This document shows positions 51,714-60,427 of a stretch of DNA of 64,000 bases, in pieces. Every line of letters begins with the position of its first letter. The first letter of the stretch is position 1. Source of the stretch: UBA8389 sp942493385 (GTDB taxonomy: Bacteria > Bacteroidota > Bacteroidia > Bacteroidales > UBA1402); contig OW818699.1 in NCBI GenBank assembly GCA_942493385.1, positions 2,976,001-3,040,000 on the forward strand. The letters run 5' to 3'. A program made the translations under genes and the position numbers. The notes beneath the pieces were generated by a model. It searched no databases. It was not told where the DNA came from and was given only the letters and a program-made list of their open reading frames with translations.

Positions 51714-53129
51714 ATGAAACGGAAGGGTTTGATCTTGAGCCTTTTAATCCTGATTTTCACATTCGGGGTTCAGGCTCAATTGTTGAATCAGGCCAAAATA
51801 TGGTATTTGCAGAAGCAATTCCAGCGTGCATTACCGGTTTTCAAAAATGAGATTCGGTCCAAGTCCAAGGACCCAAGCATCAACATGTGGTACGGCGCCT
51901 GTTTGTATGAGACCGGAAAAGTAAACGAATCGCTGCCCTACCTTCAGTTCGCTGCAAGCAAAGGCATTCCTGATGCCGAACTCTACATGGCCAAATACTT
52001 GATGGATAAGGCTGTTCCAGACTCGGCCATGACTCTAGTCAATCGCTATCTGAGCAACCCAAACTTGGATGTTATCCGGAAAGACGATGCGTTGGAATTG
52101 AAAAAGAACATCGAGTTTATGCTTGCAAATTTGCAAAAAGTGGAAGATATCTGCTTCATCGACAGCGTGATTCTGCTTAAAGGAATCATGTACAACAACA
52201 TCAAGATCTCCCCGGATGCCGGAACGTTCGTTCCTGCCAGGCCAACGTTTCCGAATACGAAATCCAATGGTGCAGCTTACCTGCCACAAAAAAATGACAG
52301 AGCCTATTACGGCAACCTGATTGCCGGAAAGAGTTACGACATTGTTGCCAGGCACCGTTTGATGAATGACTGGGATGTTGAAGAGCCTTTATCCGATATC
52401 ATCAATTCCGTTTCGGACGAAATTAATCCGTTCTACCTTTCGGATGGAACGACTCTGTACTTCGCCTCCAGACGGCCTGGCGGACTGGGCGGGTTCGACC
52501 TTTATGTAACCAGATTGAGCCAAAACGGGACCTATTTGATGCCAGACCATTTGAACATGCCGTTCAATTCCAAGGATAACGATTATTTCCTTCTCATCGA
52601 TGAATTCAGCAACCGTGGATACTTGGCCACCGACAGGAACCAACCGAGGGGCTATGTGGCCATTTACACGTTCATACCCAACTCCACCACCAAATTCGTT
52701 CAGCAAAAAGGCCTGATGGAATTGCGCGATTTAGCCGAAATCAAATCGATCAAAGCCACCTGGGTCGATAAAAATTTGGATTCACTGATGCGCCAACCCG
52801 ACAAAACCATCATCATCAATGCCAACGAAGAAAAAGGGATGGTATTCATCCTCAACGACGAATTAAGTTGCAACCGCGAATCCGACTTCCAATCTGATGA
52901 AGCGAAGGCTTTGTATCGAACCTTCCGCGATGAAAGCAGCCGACTGAACGTGGGCAATGTCCTGTTGGGGAAAATGCGGGAAGAATACCTGAATTCAGCT
53001 CCGGAAGATCAGGCACGACTCACAGGTGACATCCTGAAATTGGAAAATGAGGTGCTGAACCTTAAAAAAAGCCTGCCTCAACTGGAAATGCAAATTCGAA
53101 ACAAAGAATTGATAAAGCGATTGAAATAA
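51714..53129 (+). CDS. PorE-like TPR/PD40 protein without OmpA domain
   Basis: The 471-residue protein has a signal peptide (about 1-22, ending GVQAQ), TPR-like helices (about 25-125: AKIWYLQKQFQRALPVFK, YLQFAASKGIPDAELYMAKYL) and a PD40/TolB-type propeller part (SDGTTLYFASRRPGGLGGFDLYVT, DNDYFLLIDEFSNRGYLATDR). The C-terminus is a predicted coiled coil (LKLENEVLNLKKSLPQLEMQIRNKE). PorE of the T9SS has TPR, propeller and an OmpA-type peptidoglycan-binding domain; this protein lacks the last, so it is only PorE-like. The frame extends upstream into serS, but the signal peptide fixes the start at 51714. Confidence 0.78.
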   Translation: MKRKGLILSLLILIFTFGVQAQLLNQAKIWYLQKQFQRALPVFKNEIRSKSKDPSINMWYGACLYETGKVNESLPYLQFAASKGIPDAELYMAKYLMDKAVPDSAMTLVNRYLSNPNLDVIRKDDALELKKNIEFMLANLQKVEDICFIDSVILLKGIMYNNIKISPDAGTFVPARPTFPNTKSNGAAYLPQKNDRAYYGNLIAGKSYDIVARHRLMNDWDVEEPLSDIINSVSDEINPFYLSDGTTLYFASRRPGGLGGFDLYVTRLSQNGTYLMPDHLNMPFNSKDNDYFLLIDEFSNRGYLATDRNQPRGYVAIYTFIPNSTTKFVQQKGLMELRDLAEIKSIKATWVDKNLDSLMRQPDKTIIINANEEKGMVFILNDELSCNRESDFQSDEAKALYRTFRDESSRLNVGNVLLGKMREEYLNSAPEDQARLTGDILKLENEVLNLKKSLPQLEMQIRNKELIKRLK

Positions 53130-53159
53130 TTCTTACCTTTCCAAAAAAATACCGAAACC

Positions 53160-53645
53160 ATGGATGTAGTCATTATTATCGGTCTGATCATTTTGGGAGT
53201 TTTCTTTATGATTGTGGAAGTCTTCTTCATTCCAGGCATAACGTTGGCAGGTATAGCCAGTGTAGGTTGCTTTATTGTGGGTATCGTCCTGGCATACAAA
53301 AACCTTGGGACTGTAGAAGGAACGTTGATATTAGCAGGTTCCATGGTATTGCTTGGAGTGATCCTTTACGTGTTTTTCAAATCAAAAACGCTTGACCGGA
53401 TGGCTTTGAAATCGAAAATCAGTTCCAAAACCGAACCTTTTCAGGGACTCGATGTTCAACCGGGTGACACTGGTGTGACCATTTCCCGCCTTGCTCCCAT
53501 CGGTCGTGTCAAAATAAATGGAAAAACCATCGAAGGTCGTTCAGAAAACGAAATGATTGATCAAAACACTCCAGTTCAAGTAATCGAAGTAGGAACGTAC
53601 AATGTTCTGGTTCGAAAAGTTCAAGCATCATCACTAAAATCTTAA
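53160..53645 (+). CDS. NfeD-like membrane protein
   Basis: The 161-residue protein has three hydrophobic segments (MDVVIIIGLIILGVFFMIVE..., about 1-85) and a C-terminal OB-fold domain (GDTGVTISRLAPIGRVKINGKTIEGRSE, about 105-155), the NfeD layout without a ClpP-like protease part. NfeD proteins partner with flotillin-like SPFH proteins in membrane microdomains; the flotillin-like gene floA is four bases downstream, which matches this pairing. Confidence 0.92.
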   Translation: MDVVIIIGLIILGVFFMIVEVFFIPGITLAGIASVGCFIVGIVLAYKNLGTVEGTLILAGSMVLLGVILYVFFKSKTLDRMALKSKISSKTEPFQGLDVQPGDTGVTISRLAPIGRVKINGKTIEGRSENEMIDQNTPVQVIEVGTYNVLVRKVQASSLKS

Positions 53646-53649
53646 ACAT

Positions 53650-54639
53650 ATGGATCTTGCAAGTCTCTTACCCACTATTCTGATTGTACTGGTCGTCGTA
53701 CTGGTCGTTCTGTTTTTCTACTACGTGCCTTTTTTCCTCTGGCTTTCTGCCAAGGTTTCGGGCGTCAACATCTCGTTGATCCAACTGTTCCTGATGCGCA
53801 TCCGAAAGGTGCCACCGCAGGTCATCGTTTCGGCCTTGATTCTTGGGCACAAGGCTGGTCTGACCGAACTGAAACGCGATGAGCTGGAAGCCCATTACTT
53901 GGCGGGCGGACATGTGGAACGGGTCATTCACGCCATGGTTTCAGCCTCCAAAGCGAACATTGAGTTGGATTTCAAGATGGCAACCGCCATTGACTTGGCC
54001 GGCCGCGACGTTTTCGAAGCCGTGCAAATGTCTGTGAACCCGAAAATCATTGATACCCCGCGTGTAGCCGCCATGGCCATCAACGGTATCCAGTTGATCA
54101 CCACTGCGCGTGTCACGGTTCGTGCCAACATCCGCCAGTTAGTCGGTGGAGCTGGAGAAGAAACCATCCTTGCCCGTGTGGGTGAAGGCATCGTTTCGGC
54201 CATCGGTTCCGCACAAACTCATAAATCGGTGCTTGAGAATCCGGACACCATCTCCAAGTTTGTTTTGAAAAAAGGCCTGGATGCTGGTACCGCTTTCGAA
54301 ATCCTTTCCATCGATATCGCCGACATCGACGTAGGTAAGAACATCGGTGCAGAACTGCAGATGGATCAGGCCAATGCCGATAAAAACATCGCTCAGGCCA
54401 AAGCCGAAGAGCGCCGTGCCATGGCTGTCGCCTTGGAACAGGAAATGAAAGCCAAGGCTCAGGAAGCCCGCGCTAAAGTGATCGAAGCCGAAGCGATGGT
54501 ACCCTTGGCAATGGCTGAAGCTTTCCGTAGTGGCAACCTCGGCATTATGGATTACTACAAGATCAAGAACATCGACGCTGATACCAACATGCGTGACAGC
54601 ATCGCCAAACCTGGAAATAAAAACGACGCTAAACTCTAA
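53650..54639 (+). CDS. floA: Flotillin-like protein FloA (UPF0365)
   Basis: The 329-residue protein has an N-terminal membrane segment (about 5-30) and the FloA core: FLWLSAKVSGVNISLIQLFLMRIRKVPP, AAMAINGIQLITTARVTVRANIRQLVGGAGEETILARVGEGIVS, and an alanine/glutamate coiled coil near 240-290 (DKNIAQAKAEERRAMAVALEQEMKAKAQEARAKVIEAEA). It organises membrane microdomains, together with NfeD. Translationally linked to nfeD and to the phosphorylase gene (two-base gap). Confidence 0.95.
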   Translation: MDLASLLPTILIVLVVVLVVLFFYYVPFFLWLSAKVSGVNISLIQLFLMRIRKVPPQVIVSALILGHKAGLTELKRDELEAHYLAGGHVERVIHAMVSASKANIELDFKMATAIDLAGRDVFEAVQMSVNPKIIDTPRVAAMAINGIQLITTARVTVRANIRQLVGGAGEETILARVGEGIVSAIGSAQTHKSVLENPDTISKFVLKKGLDAGTAFEILSIDIADIDVGKNIGAELQMDQANADKNIAQAKAEERRAMAVALEQEMKAKAQEARAKVIEAEAMVPLAMAEAFRSGNLGIMDYYKIKNIDADTNMRDSIAKPGNKNDAKL

Positions 54640-54641
54640 AA

Positions 54642-55514
54642 ATGAAGTCTTTTCCAGATTCTGAACTCATATTGAATGCAGATGGAAGCGTTTTCCATCT
54701 GCATTTGCTTCCTGGGCAAATAGCCGAAACCATCCTGTTGGTAGGCGATCCTGGCCGAGTGGACATGATTGCCGCGCTGTTGTCAGATGTGGAATTCCGC
54801 ATTGCCAACCGCGAATTCGTGACAGTGACCGGTTTTTACAAGGGCAAGCGCATTTCCGTGGTGGGTACCGGCATCGGTACGGACAACATCGACATCGTGC
54901 TGAACGAACTGGACGTGTTGGTCAATGTGGACCTTGAGACGCGTACGGAAAAGCCTGTCAAAACGGTGCTCACACTCATTCGCATCGGTACTTGCGGCGG
55001 TATGCAACCGGACTTGATTCCAGGGACGTTTCTCATTTCTGAGAAATCCATCGGGTTCGACGGATTGCTTAATTTTTATGCCGGAAGGGATGCTGTTTGT
55101 GATTTAGATTTTGAAGCAGCGTTTCGTTCACAAATGAATTGGACGGATTCGCTTGGTCATCCCTACGTGATTTCCGCTTCGGCTGAACTCATCGAACGCA
55201 TTGGCAAGGACGACATGAAGCGTGGCGTAACGATTTCAGCCAATGGCTTTTATGGGCCACAGGGCAGAGAATTGCGCATTCCCTTGGCAAAACCGGATAT
55301 GAATGCTTTGTTGCAGAAATTCTCATGGAACGGCTACCGCATCACCAACTATGAAATGGAGAGTTCAGCCGTGGCTGGCTTATCTGCGATGCTTGGACAT
55401 AAGGGCATGTCCGTTTGCGTGGTCATTGCAAACCGTTTGGCCAAAGAGGTCACACCGAATTACCATCAGGCAATGGAAGTGCTTATAGAAACAGTACTCG
55501 AACGTTTTAAGTAG
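54642..55514 (+). CDS. Nucleoside phosphorylase (uridine phosphorylase-like)
   Basis: The 290-residue protein belongs to the PNP/UDP family: VGDPGRVDMIAALL, VVGTGIGTDNIDIVLNELDVL, VLTLIRIGTCGGMQPDLIPGTFLISEKSIGFDGLLNFY, YEMESSAVAGLSAMLGH. It splits nucleosides with phosphate for salvage. Substrate (uridine or purine nucleosides) is not certain. The last codons, R-F-K and stop, lie in the first unit of an 80-bp repeat that is duplicated in tandem just after it, so the natural C-terminus may have been altered. It is the last gene of the serS operon. Confidence 0.88.
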   Translation: MKSFPDSELILNADGSVFHLHLLPGQIAETILLVGDPGRVDMIAALLSDVEFRIANREFVTVTGFYKGKRISVVGTGIGTDNIDIVLNELDVLVNVDLETRTEKPVKTVLTLIRIGTCGGMQPDLIPGTFLISEKSIGFDGLLNFYAGRDAVCDLDFEAAFRSQMNWTDSLGHPYVISASAELIERIGKDDMKRGVTISANGFYGPQGRELRIPLAKPDMNALLQKFSWNGYRITNYEMESSAVAGLSAMLGHKGMSVCVVIANRLAKEVTPNYHQAMEVLIETVLERFK

Positions 55515-55580
55515 CGAGAGCAGAGGCGAAGCTTGCTTCGACTATGCCGAGTCACGAAAAACGACTGTTTAGAATAAACG
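55501..55580. repeat. 80-bp dispersed repeat, copy 2
   Basis: Unit begins AACGTTTTAAGTAGCGAGAG and ends AGAATAAACG. It is identical to the next unit, with which it forms a direct tandem. Its first bases encode the final residues and stop of the nucleoside phosphorylase gene. Confidence 0.95.
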
Positions 55581-55660
55581 AACGTTTTAAGTAGCGAGAG
55601 CAGAGGCGAAGCTTGCTTCGACTATGCCGAGTCACGAAAAACGACTGTTTAGAATAAACG
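55581..55660. repeat. 80-bp dispersed repeat, copy 3
   Basis: An exact tandem copy of 55501-55580; the junction is AATAAACGAACGTTTT. A further AACG follows at 55661, the start of a third unit that is not continued. Confidence 0.95.
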
Positions 55661-55711
55661 AACGCTTGTAATTAGGGACGAACATGTAGTGATACACGTC
55701 CGATTAATTTG

Positions 55712-55719
55712 TACATTTG
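55712..55719 (+). promoter_or_regulatory. -7 box of mnmE
   Basis: TACATTTG, 43 bases before the ATG at 55763, downstream of the tandem 80-bp repeats. Confidence 0.45.
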
Positions 55720-55762
55720 AAATACGAGCTATAAAGGTACTTTTTAATAAAATTTTGTTCGT

Positions 55763-57151
55763 ATGAATAACGAAACCATTTGCGCCATCTCCACCGCATC
55801 CGGAATGGGTGCCATCGCCGTGATCCGTGTATCCGGGCCACAGACTTTCCCCATTTGCGACAACATCTTTAAAGCCGTTTCCTCCAAGTGCTTGTCGGAT
55901 GCGCCAACGCATACGATTTTATACGGCAGCATTTTGGCAGAGGGTGATTTGGTGGATGACGTGCTAGTTTCTGTTTTCCGCAATCCAACTTCTTTCACCG
56001 GCGAAGACATCGTCGAGATTTCCTGTCACGGATCGGTCTTCGTTCAGCAACGGATCATTCAGGTTTTGTTGAAAAATGGCTGTCGCATGGCTCAACCCGG
56101 AGAGTTCTCCCAACGAGCCTTCTTGAACGGCAAGATGGATCTTTCACAGGCTGAAGCCATTGCCGATCTGATTGCGTCAACTTCGGCAGCCAGCCACAAA
56201 CTGGCCCTGCAACAGATGCGCGGCGGTTTCTCCAAAGAACTGGAAGGCCTGCGCGGCAACTTGCTTCATTTTGTCACCATGATTGAACTGGAGCTCGATT
56301 TCAGCGAGGAACAGGTGGAATTCGCCGACCGCAAAGATTTGCGCACGCTCGCCGACGCCATGGAACAGCACCTGGCCCGCCTCATGGAGTCCTTCAAGTT
56401 GGGCAACGCCATCAAGAACGGCATTCCGGTGGCCATCGTAGGCGAAACGAACGCCGGCAAGTCCACGCTGCTCAACATCTTATTAAACGAGGAAAAAGCC
56501 ATCGTTTCGAGCATCCACGGCACCACCCGCGATTTTATCGAAGACACCGTCTCCATTGGAGGCATCACCTTCCGCTTCATCGATACCGCCGGTCTTCGCA
56601 AGACCACGGACGAAATTGAGAAACTCGGCATCGAGCGCACCTACCAGAAAATCGAGCAAGCCTCTATTATCCTTTGGATTATCGACTCCACCAGCGTTTC
56701 TGAACACATCGAATGGATGGCCGACAAAATCATCCCCAGAACCGAAGGCAAGAACCTACTGGTGGTATTCAACAAGTCGGACAAACTGACCAAAGAGGAG
56801 CAGCTGGTGCTGAACGAACTATTCCGCCACTATTCCCAAACTCGGATCCACCTTTCGGCCAAGAAAAACGAAAACATTGATCACCTGCGTGCAAAACTCC
56901 TCGAAATTGCAGGCTTACCCGAAATGGAAAAGCAAGACGTGGTGGTGACCAACCTTCGGCACTATGAAGCTCTTTCCTTGGCGCACGAAGCCATTCTGCG
57001 CGTGCAGGACGGTTTGGCCAACAATCAATCGGGCGATTTCCTTTCACAGGACCTTCGCGAATGCCTGCACCATTTGGGACAAATCACTGGCCTGATAACT
57101 AACGACGAAGTACTTAAGAACATTTTCAGGAATTTCTGCATCGGAAAGTAA
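55763..57151 (+). CDS. mnmE: tRNA modification GTPase MnmE
   Basis: The 462-residue protein has the N-terminal folate-binding domain (ICAISTASGMGAIAVIRVSGP, FTGEDIVEISCHGS), a helical domain and the inserted G domain: G1 GETNAGKSTLLN (K233), G2/G3 GTTRDFIEDT and DTAGLRKTTDEIE, and NKSD (G4). It ends in FCIGK, the conserved C-terminal Cys motif. With MnmG it modifies the wobble uridine of certain tRNAs. Full length. Confidence 0.97.
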   Translation: MNNETICAISTASGMGAIAVIRVSGPQTFPICDNIFKAVSSKCLSDAPTHTILYGSILAEGDLVDDVLVSVFRNPTSFTGEDIVEISCHGSVFVQQRIIQVLLKNGCRMAQPGEFSQRAFLNGKMDLSQAEAIADLIASTSAASHKLALQQMRGGFSKELEGLRGNLLHFVTMIELELDFSEEQVEFADRKDLRTLADAMEQHLARLMESFKLGNAIKNGIPVAIVGETNAGKSTLLNILLNEEKAIVSSIHGTTRDFIEDTVSIGGITFRFIDTAGLRKTTDEIEKLGIERTYQKIEQASIILWIIDSTSVSEHIEWMADKIIPRTEGKNLLVVFNKSDKLTKEEQLVLNELFRHYSQTRIHLSAKKNENIDHLRAKLLEIAGLPEMEKQDVVVTNLRHYEALSLAHEAILRVQDGLANNQSGDFLSQDLRECLHHLGQITGLITNDEVLKNIFRNFCIGK

Positions 57152-57255
57152 GCCTATTTCAACACATACTATCAACTACGATACATTTACCTGAGCAGGG
57201 CTGAAACTGCGTGGATACTGGGGTACATCTTACAATTAATTCATGTAATTTTACG

Positions 57256-57335
57256 AATGTTTTAAGTAGCGAGAGCAGAGGTGAAGCTTGCTTCGACTAT
57301 GCCGAGTCACGAAAAACGACTGTTTAAAATAAACG
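57256..57335. repeat. 80-bp dispersed repeat, copy 4
   Basis: Unit begins AATGTTTTAAGTAGCGAGAG. It differs from the tandem copies at three positions (C to T near the start, C to T in the loop region, G to A near the end). It ends 30 bases before the first possible start of the GH10 gene. Confidence 0.9.
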
Positions 57336-57383
57336 AAATTCTTTGTCAGAAAACCTTAAGTCCAAATGAATATCCAATCAACC

Positions 57384-59780
57384 ATGAAGGTTAAAGCAAC
57401 ACTTTTATTAACGTTGCTAACCATGGGCAGTGCATGCGTTTATGCCCAATTATCAAAAAACCCAAATAAATTTTTGGGCAACATTACCACTGCTTATTCT
57501 GTAAGAAGCGATTTCAATACGTATTGGAATCAGTTGACACCCGAAAATGAAACGAAATGGGCTTCGATAGAAGGAACCCGTGATGTTTACAATTGGACTA
57601 CGGTCGACAAGGAATATCAGTATTGCAAGACAAACAATTTCCCATTCAAGTTTCATACACTCATTTGGGGAGCTCAATATCCCAGTTGGATGGATGCCCT
57701 TTCTCAAGCAGATCAATTGGCCGAAATTACCGAATGGTTTGATGCTGTTGCAAATCGCTATCCCGATTTGCAATACATCGATGTTGTGAACGAAGCATTA
57801 CCTGGGCATGCTCCGGCACCCTACAAAAACGCATTGGGTGGCGATGGTACATCCGGATACGATTGGATTGTGAAAGCATTTATCATGGCCCGTGAGCGTT
57901 GGCCTAAATCGGTACTTATTTACAACGACTTCAATACATTCCAGTGGAATACCGATGCATATATTGATTTGCTGAAAAAAATAAAGGCAGCCGGTGCTCC
58001 CATTGATGCCGCTGGTTGTCAGTCACACGACCTAAACGATATGTCGGGAGCCAATTTCAAAACGGTTCTGGAAAAAATTCACAATCAGACAGGACTTCCC
58101 ATCGTTATTTCCGAATACGACATCAATTTGGAAGATGATCAGCTTCAGTTGACACGCTACAAGGAGCAAATCCCAATTATGTGGGAGGCCGATTATGTGA
58201 TGGGCATAACTCTTTGGGGTTACATCTACGGCTCTACATGGGTTGACTTTTCTGGTTTGATCAAAAATGGTGTTGAACGTCCCGCTATGACTTGGCTTCG
58301 TAATTACATGCTCACCGATGCCGCAATAAATGCAAAGAGTCCGTTGATGAACCTTGGCAAATACGCCTACATCACACCATCGGCAAGCATGGTTGCAATC
58401 AATACCGAAGCCACAATTAAGGCAAAGGCGTACAGCGAAAAAGACATCATTGCGAAAATGAAGGTTTACGTCAATGATGTGCTGTTCGTCGATAGTGCCG
58501 CATCTTCGCTTGAACTGAAGTGGAAACCTACCGTTGCTGGTACCTATACCTTTAAATTGAAAGTGTACAATGGTGCAGACAGTCTCCTTTTCGAAAAAAC
58601 GTGCACAGCTAAAGCTTACGTACCAAGCACACCATTCAAAACAGTACCAATAGCGCTACCCGGTATCGTGCAAGCAGAAGATTTTGACATAGGGGTAAAT
58701 GGTGTGGCTTTCAGCGATACGGACGAAAAGAACGATGGCGGAAAATACCGAACCAATGGTGTTGATATTGGTAGCCAAGCCACTAACGAATATTTTGTTG
58801 GTTGGACATCAGCTGGTGAGTGGTTGGAATATACCATAAAAGTAGATGAATCGCAGTTGATGATATGGACGGCAAGGGTTTCATCGGCGAATACCGGTGC
58901 TGTTATTAGAATCTATATGGGCGATGTCGACCTTACCGGTAAAATTCCTGTGCCACAATCTGCAAACAGCGATTGGTCGGTTTACAACGAGGTTAAAGGC
59001 CGTACAAAAGTTGCACTGCCAGTAGGCACGTACAAATTGCGGTTTGTTATTGAGAGTTCCTCTTGCAACATCGACAAGGTGACCTTTACAAAATCAATAG
59101 GAAACGAGGTACTTACGACACCTTATAGTGGCACTCCAGTTGCCTTACCAGGTGTATTGGAGATGGAATTGTTCGACAAAGGCACTGATGGCACTGGTTA
59201 TAAAGATAACGAAAGTACTAACAGAGGAGATGCCAAATTCCGAACCACGGAGGGCGTTGACATCGGCATTGGAAATGGAGGCCAAGTTATTGGATATACC
59301 GTCACTGGCGAGTGGTTGATATACACAGTCACTGTTGCAAAGGAACAGGTATTTAATTGGAGTGCCGATGTAGCGTCAGGGGTAACAGGTTCCGCATTCA
59401 GTATTATTTTGGGCAACACGAACATTACCGGCAAAATTCAGGTTCCACAAACTGGAAGCAATACTTGGAGTACGTATACTAAAGTTACGGGCAAAACAAC
59501 CATTGCATTGCCCGTTGGAACTCACCAGCTTAAATTAGTTATCGAGAATGGAAATTGCGATATCGACAAGGTCACTTTCTCTGCCGTACCAACTGGAGTT
59601 GACAATTTGAAGGTTGACAAATTTGATGGAGTTTACGAGGTGTTCTCGATAATGGGAATCCATATGGGAAATGTTAAAATCAGCAATGGGGATATTTCCA
59701 GCTTGAGAAGTCAGTACCCCAAGGGAGTTTACATACTTCGTAAGCATGATGGCAGTGGAGAGGTGAAAATAGTCAATTAA
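57384..59780 (+). CDS. T9SS-sorted GH10 xylanase with two CBM6-like domains
   Basis: The 798-residue protein has a signal peptide (about 1-22, ending VYAQ), a GH10 barrel (about 25-315) with catalytic E137 (YIDVVNEALPG) and E244 (PIVISEYDIN), and WGYIYGSTW near the barrel end. Then follow an Ig-like spacer (about 320-410), two CBM6-like sandwiches (about 420-570 and 580-725; both with GVDIG and VGTY/H..KLV/RFVIE..(N/S)C(N/D)IDKVTF) and a T9SS sorting domain. GH10 enzymes cut beta-1,4-xylan. ATG 57384 is used for the compact signal peptide; ATG 57366 adds six residues. The 80-bp repeat copy 4 is right upstream. It is convergent with the next gene. Confidence 0.92.
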   Translation: MKVKATLLLTLLTMGSACVYAQLSKNPNKFLGNITTAYSVRSDFNTYWNQLTPENETKWASIEGTRDVYNWTTVDKEYQYCKTNNFPFKFHTLIWGAQYPSWMDALSQADQLAEITEWFDAVANRYPDLQYIDVVNEALPGHAPAPYKNALGGDGTSGYDWIVKAFIMARERWPKSVLIYNDFNTFQWNTDAYIDLLKKIKAAGAPIDAAGCQSHDLNDMSGANFKTVLEKIHNQTGLPIVISEYDINLEDDQLQLTRYKEQIPIMWEADYVMGITLWGYIYGSTWVDFSGLIKNGVERPAMTWLRNYMLTDAAINAKSPLMNLGKYAYITPSASMVAINTEATIKAKAYSEKDIIAKMKVYVNDVLFVDSAASSLELKWKPTVAGTYTFKLKVYNGADSLLFEKTCTAKAYVPSTPFKTVPIALPGIVQAEDFDIGVNGVAFSDTDEKNDGGKYRTNGVDIGSQATNEYFVGWTSAGEWLEYTIKVDESQLMIWTARVSSANTGAVIRIYMGDVDLTGKIPVPQSANSDWSVYNEVKGRTKVALPVGTYKLRFVIESSSCNIDKVTFTKSIGNEVLTTPYSGTPVALPGVLEMELFDKGTDGTGYKDNESTNRGDAKFRTTEGVDIGIGNGGQVIGYTVTGEWLIYTVTVAKEQVFNWSADVASGVTGSAFSIILGNTNITGKIQVPQTGSNTWSTYTKVTGKTTIALPVGTHQLKLVIENGNCDIDKVTFSAVPTGVDNLKVDKFDGVYEVFSIMGIHMGNVKISNGDISSLRSQYPKGVYILRKHDGSGEVKIVN

Positions 59781-59788
59781 TCAATGGC

Positions 59789-60196
59789 TTAGGATCCTTT
59801 GACGTTTGAGACTTCCACTTGCGACTTTCCAATGGCCATATCATCCGCTTCGGGTCGGCTTAGTCGGAGTGGCAAAGAAATGCCGGCTTGATTGAGAACA
59901 CCGTCAAAACTGCCGTTGGAGTTGAGTTTGCCTACAAATTGGATGTCCGAGTTCGCCAATTGAATGGTTAAAACGGAAGCCTCAAATTTGACGGAACGAA
60001 CCGAAATTCCATAATTGTCTTGGTCTGGGCAATCCAGTATGGCCGAATACGTATTGCCACATTTGGCGATGAGGAACACCAGATTCATTTGTTTGGATTG
60101 AATGGTCAGAAGTCCATTCCAGGCACCGGTAATGTTTTGTCCAAAGACAGAAACACAGAAGCAAATCATTGCAAAAAGTAAAACTGACTTTTTCAT
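59789..60196 (-). CDS. Secreted stand-alone domain like the N-terminus of secreted alpha/beta hydrolases
   Basis: The 135-residue protein has a signal peptide (about 1-19, ending FGQ) and a single beta-rich domain: NITGAWNGLLTIQSKQMNLVFLI, GNTYSAILDCPDQDNYGISV, VLTIQLANSDIQFVGKLNSNGSFDGVLNQAGISLPLRLSRPE. This is like the N-terminal domain that precedes the serine-hydrolase part in Bacteroidetes secreted alpha/beta hydrolases. The hydrolase part is absent, and the protein ends with a short, different tail, so it may be a truncated relic or a true small binding protein. It is convergent with the GH10 gene (eight-base gap). Confidence 0.7.
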   Translation of the reverse strand: MKKSVLLFAMICFCVSVFGQNITGAWNGLLTIQSKQMNLVFLIAKCGNTYSAILDCPDQDNYGISVRSVKFEASVLTIQLANSDIQFVGKLNSNGSFDGVLNQAGISLPLRLSRPEADDMAIGKSQVEVSNVKGS

Positions 60197-60354
60197 AGTA
60201 GTACGTTTTAAAAAATTACACCAACAGGTTTTGTGAAGTAATTATTTGACGTACGATGATTTTGTTTGTTACATGTTTTAGTAAGAAATATTCTGAAAAA
60301 ATGGTGTACAATCTATTTCTTTCATAATTGTATGGTTTAATTTAAAAATACGAC

Positions 60355-60362
60355 TATCTTTG
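60355..60362 (+). promoter_or_regulatory. -7 box of the tetR-RND operon
   Basis: TATCTTTG is a full TAnnTTTG match, 65 bases before the ATG at 60428. Confidence 0.6.
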
Positions 60363-60377
60363 TGAGCGAACATTCAC
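60362..60377. promoter_or_regulatory. Possible TetR operator at the transcription start
   Basis: GTGAGCGAACATTCAC is bounded by GTGA and TCAC, an imperfect dyad right after the -7 box. A TetR-family gene is the first gene of the unit, so autorepression through this site is likely. Confidence 0.45.
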
Positions 60378-60427
60378 TTACGGCTTAACAGCTTTTCAAT
60401 ACTGTCACTTTTCAACGCATAAAATAA

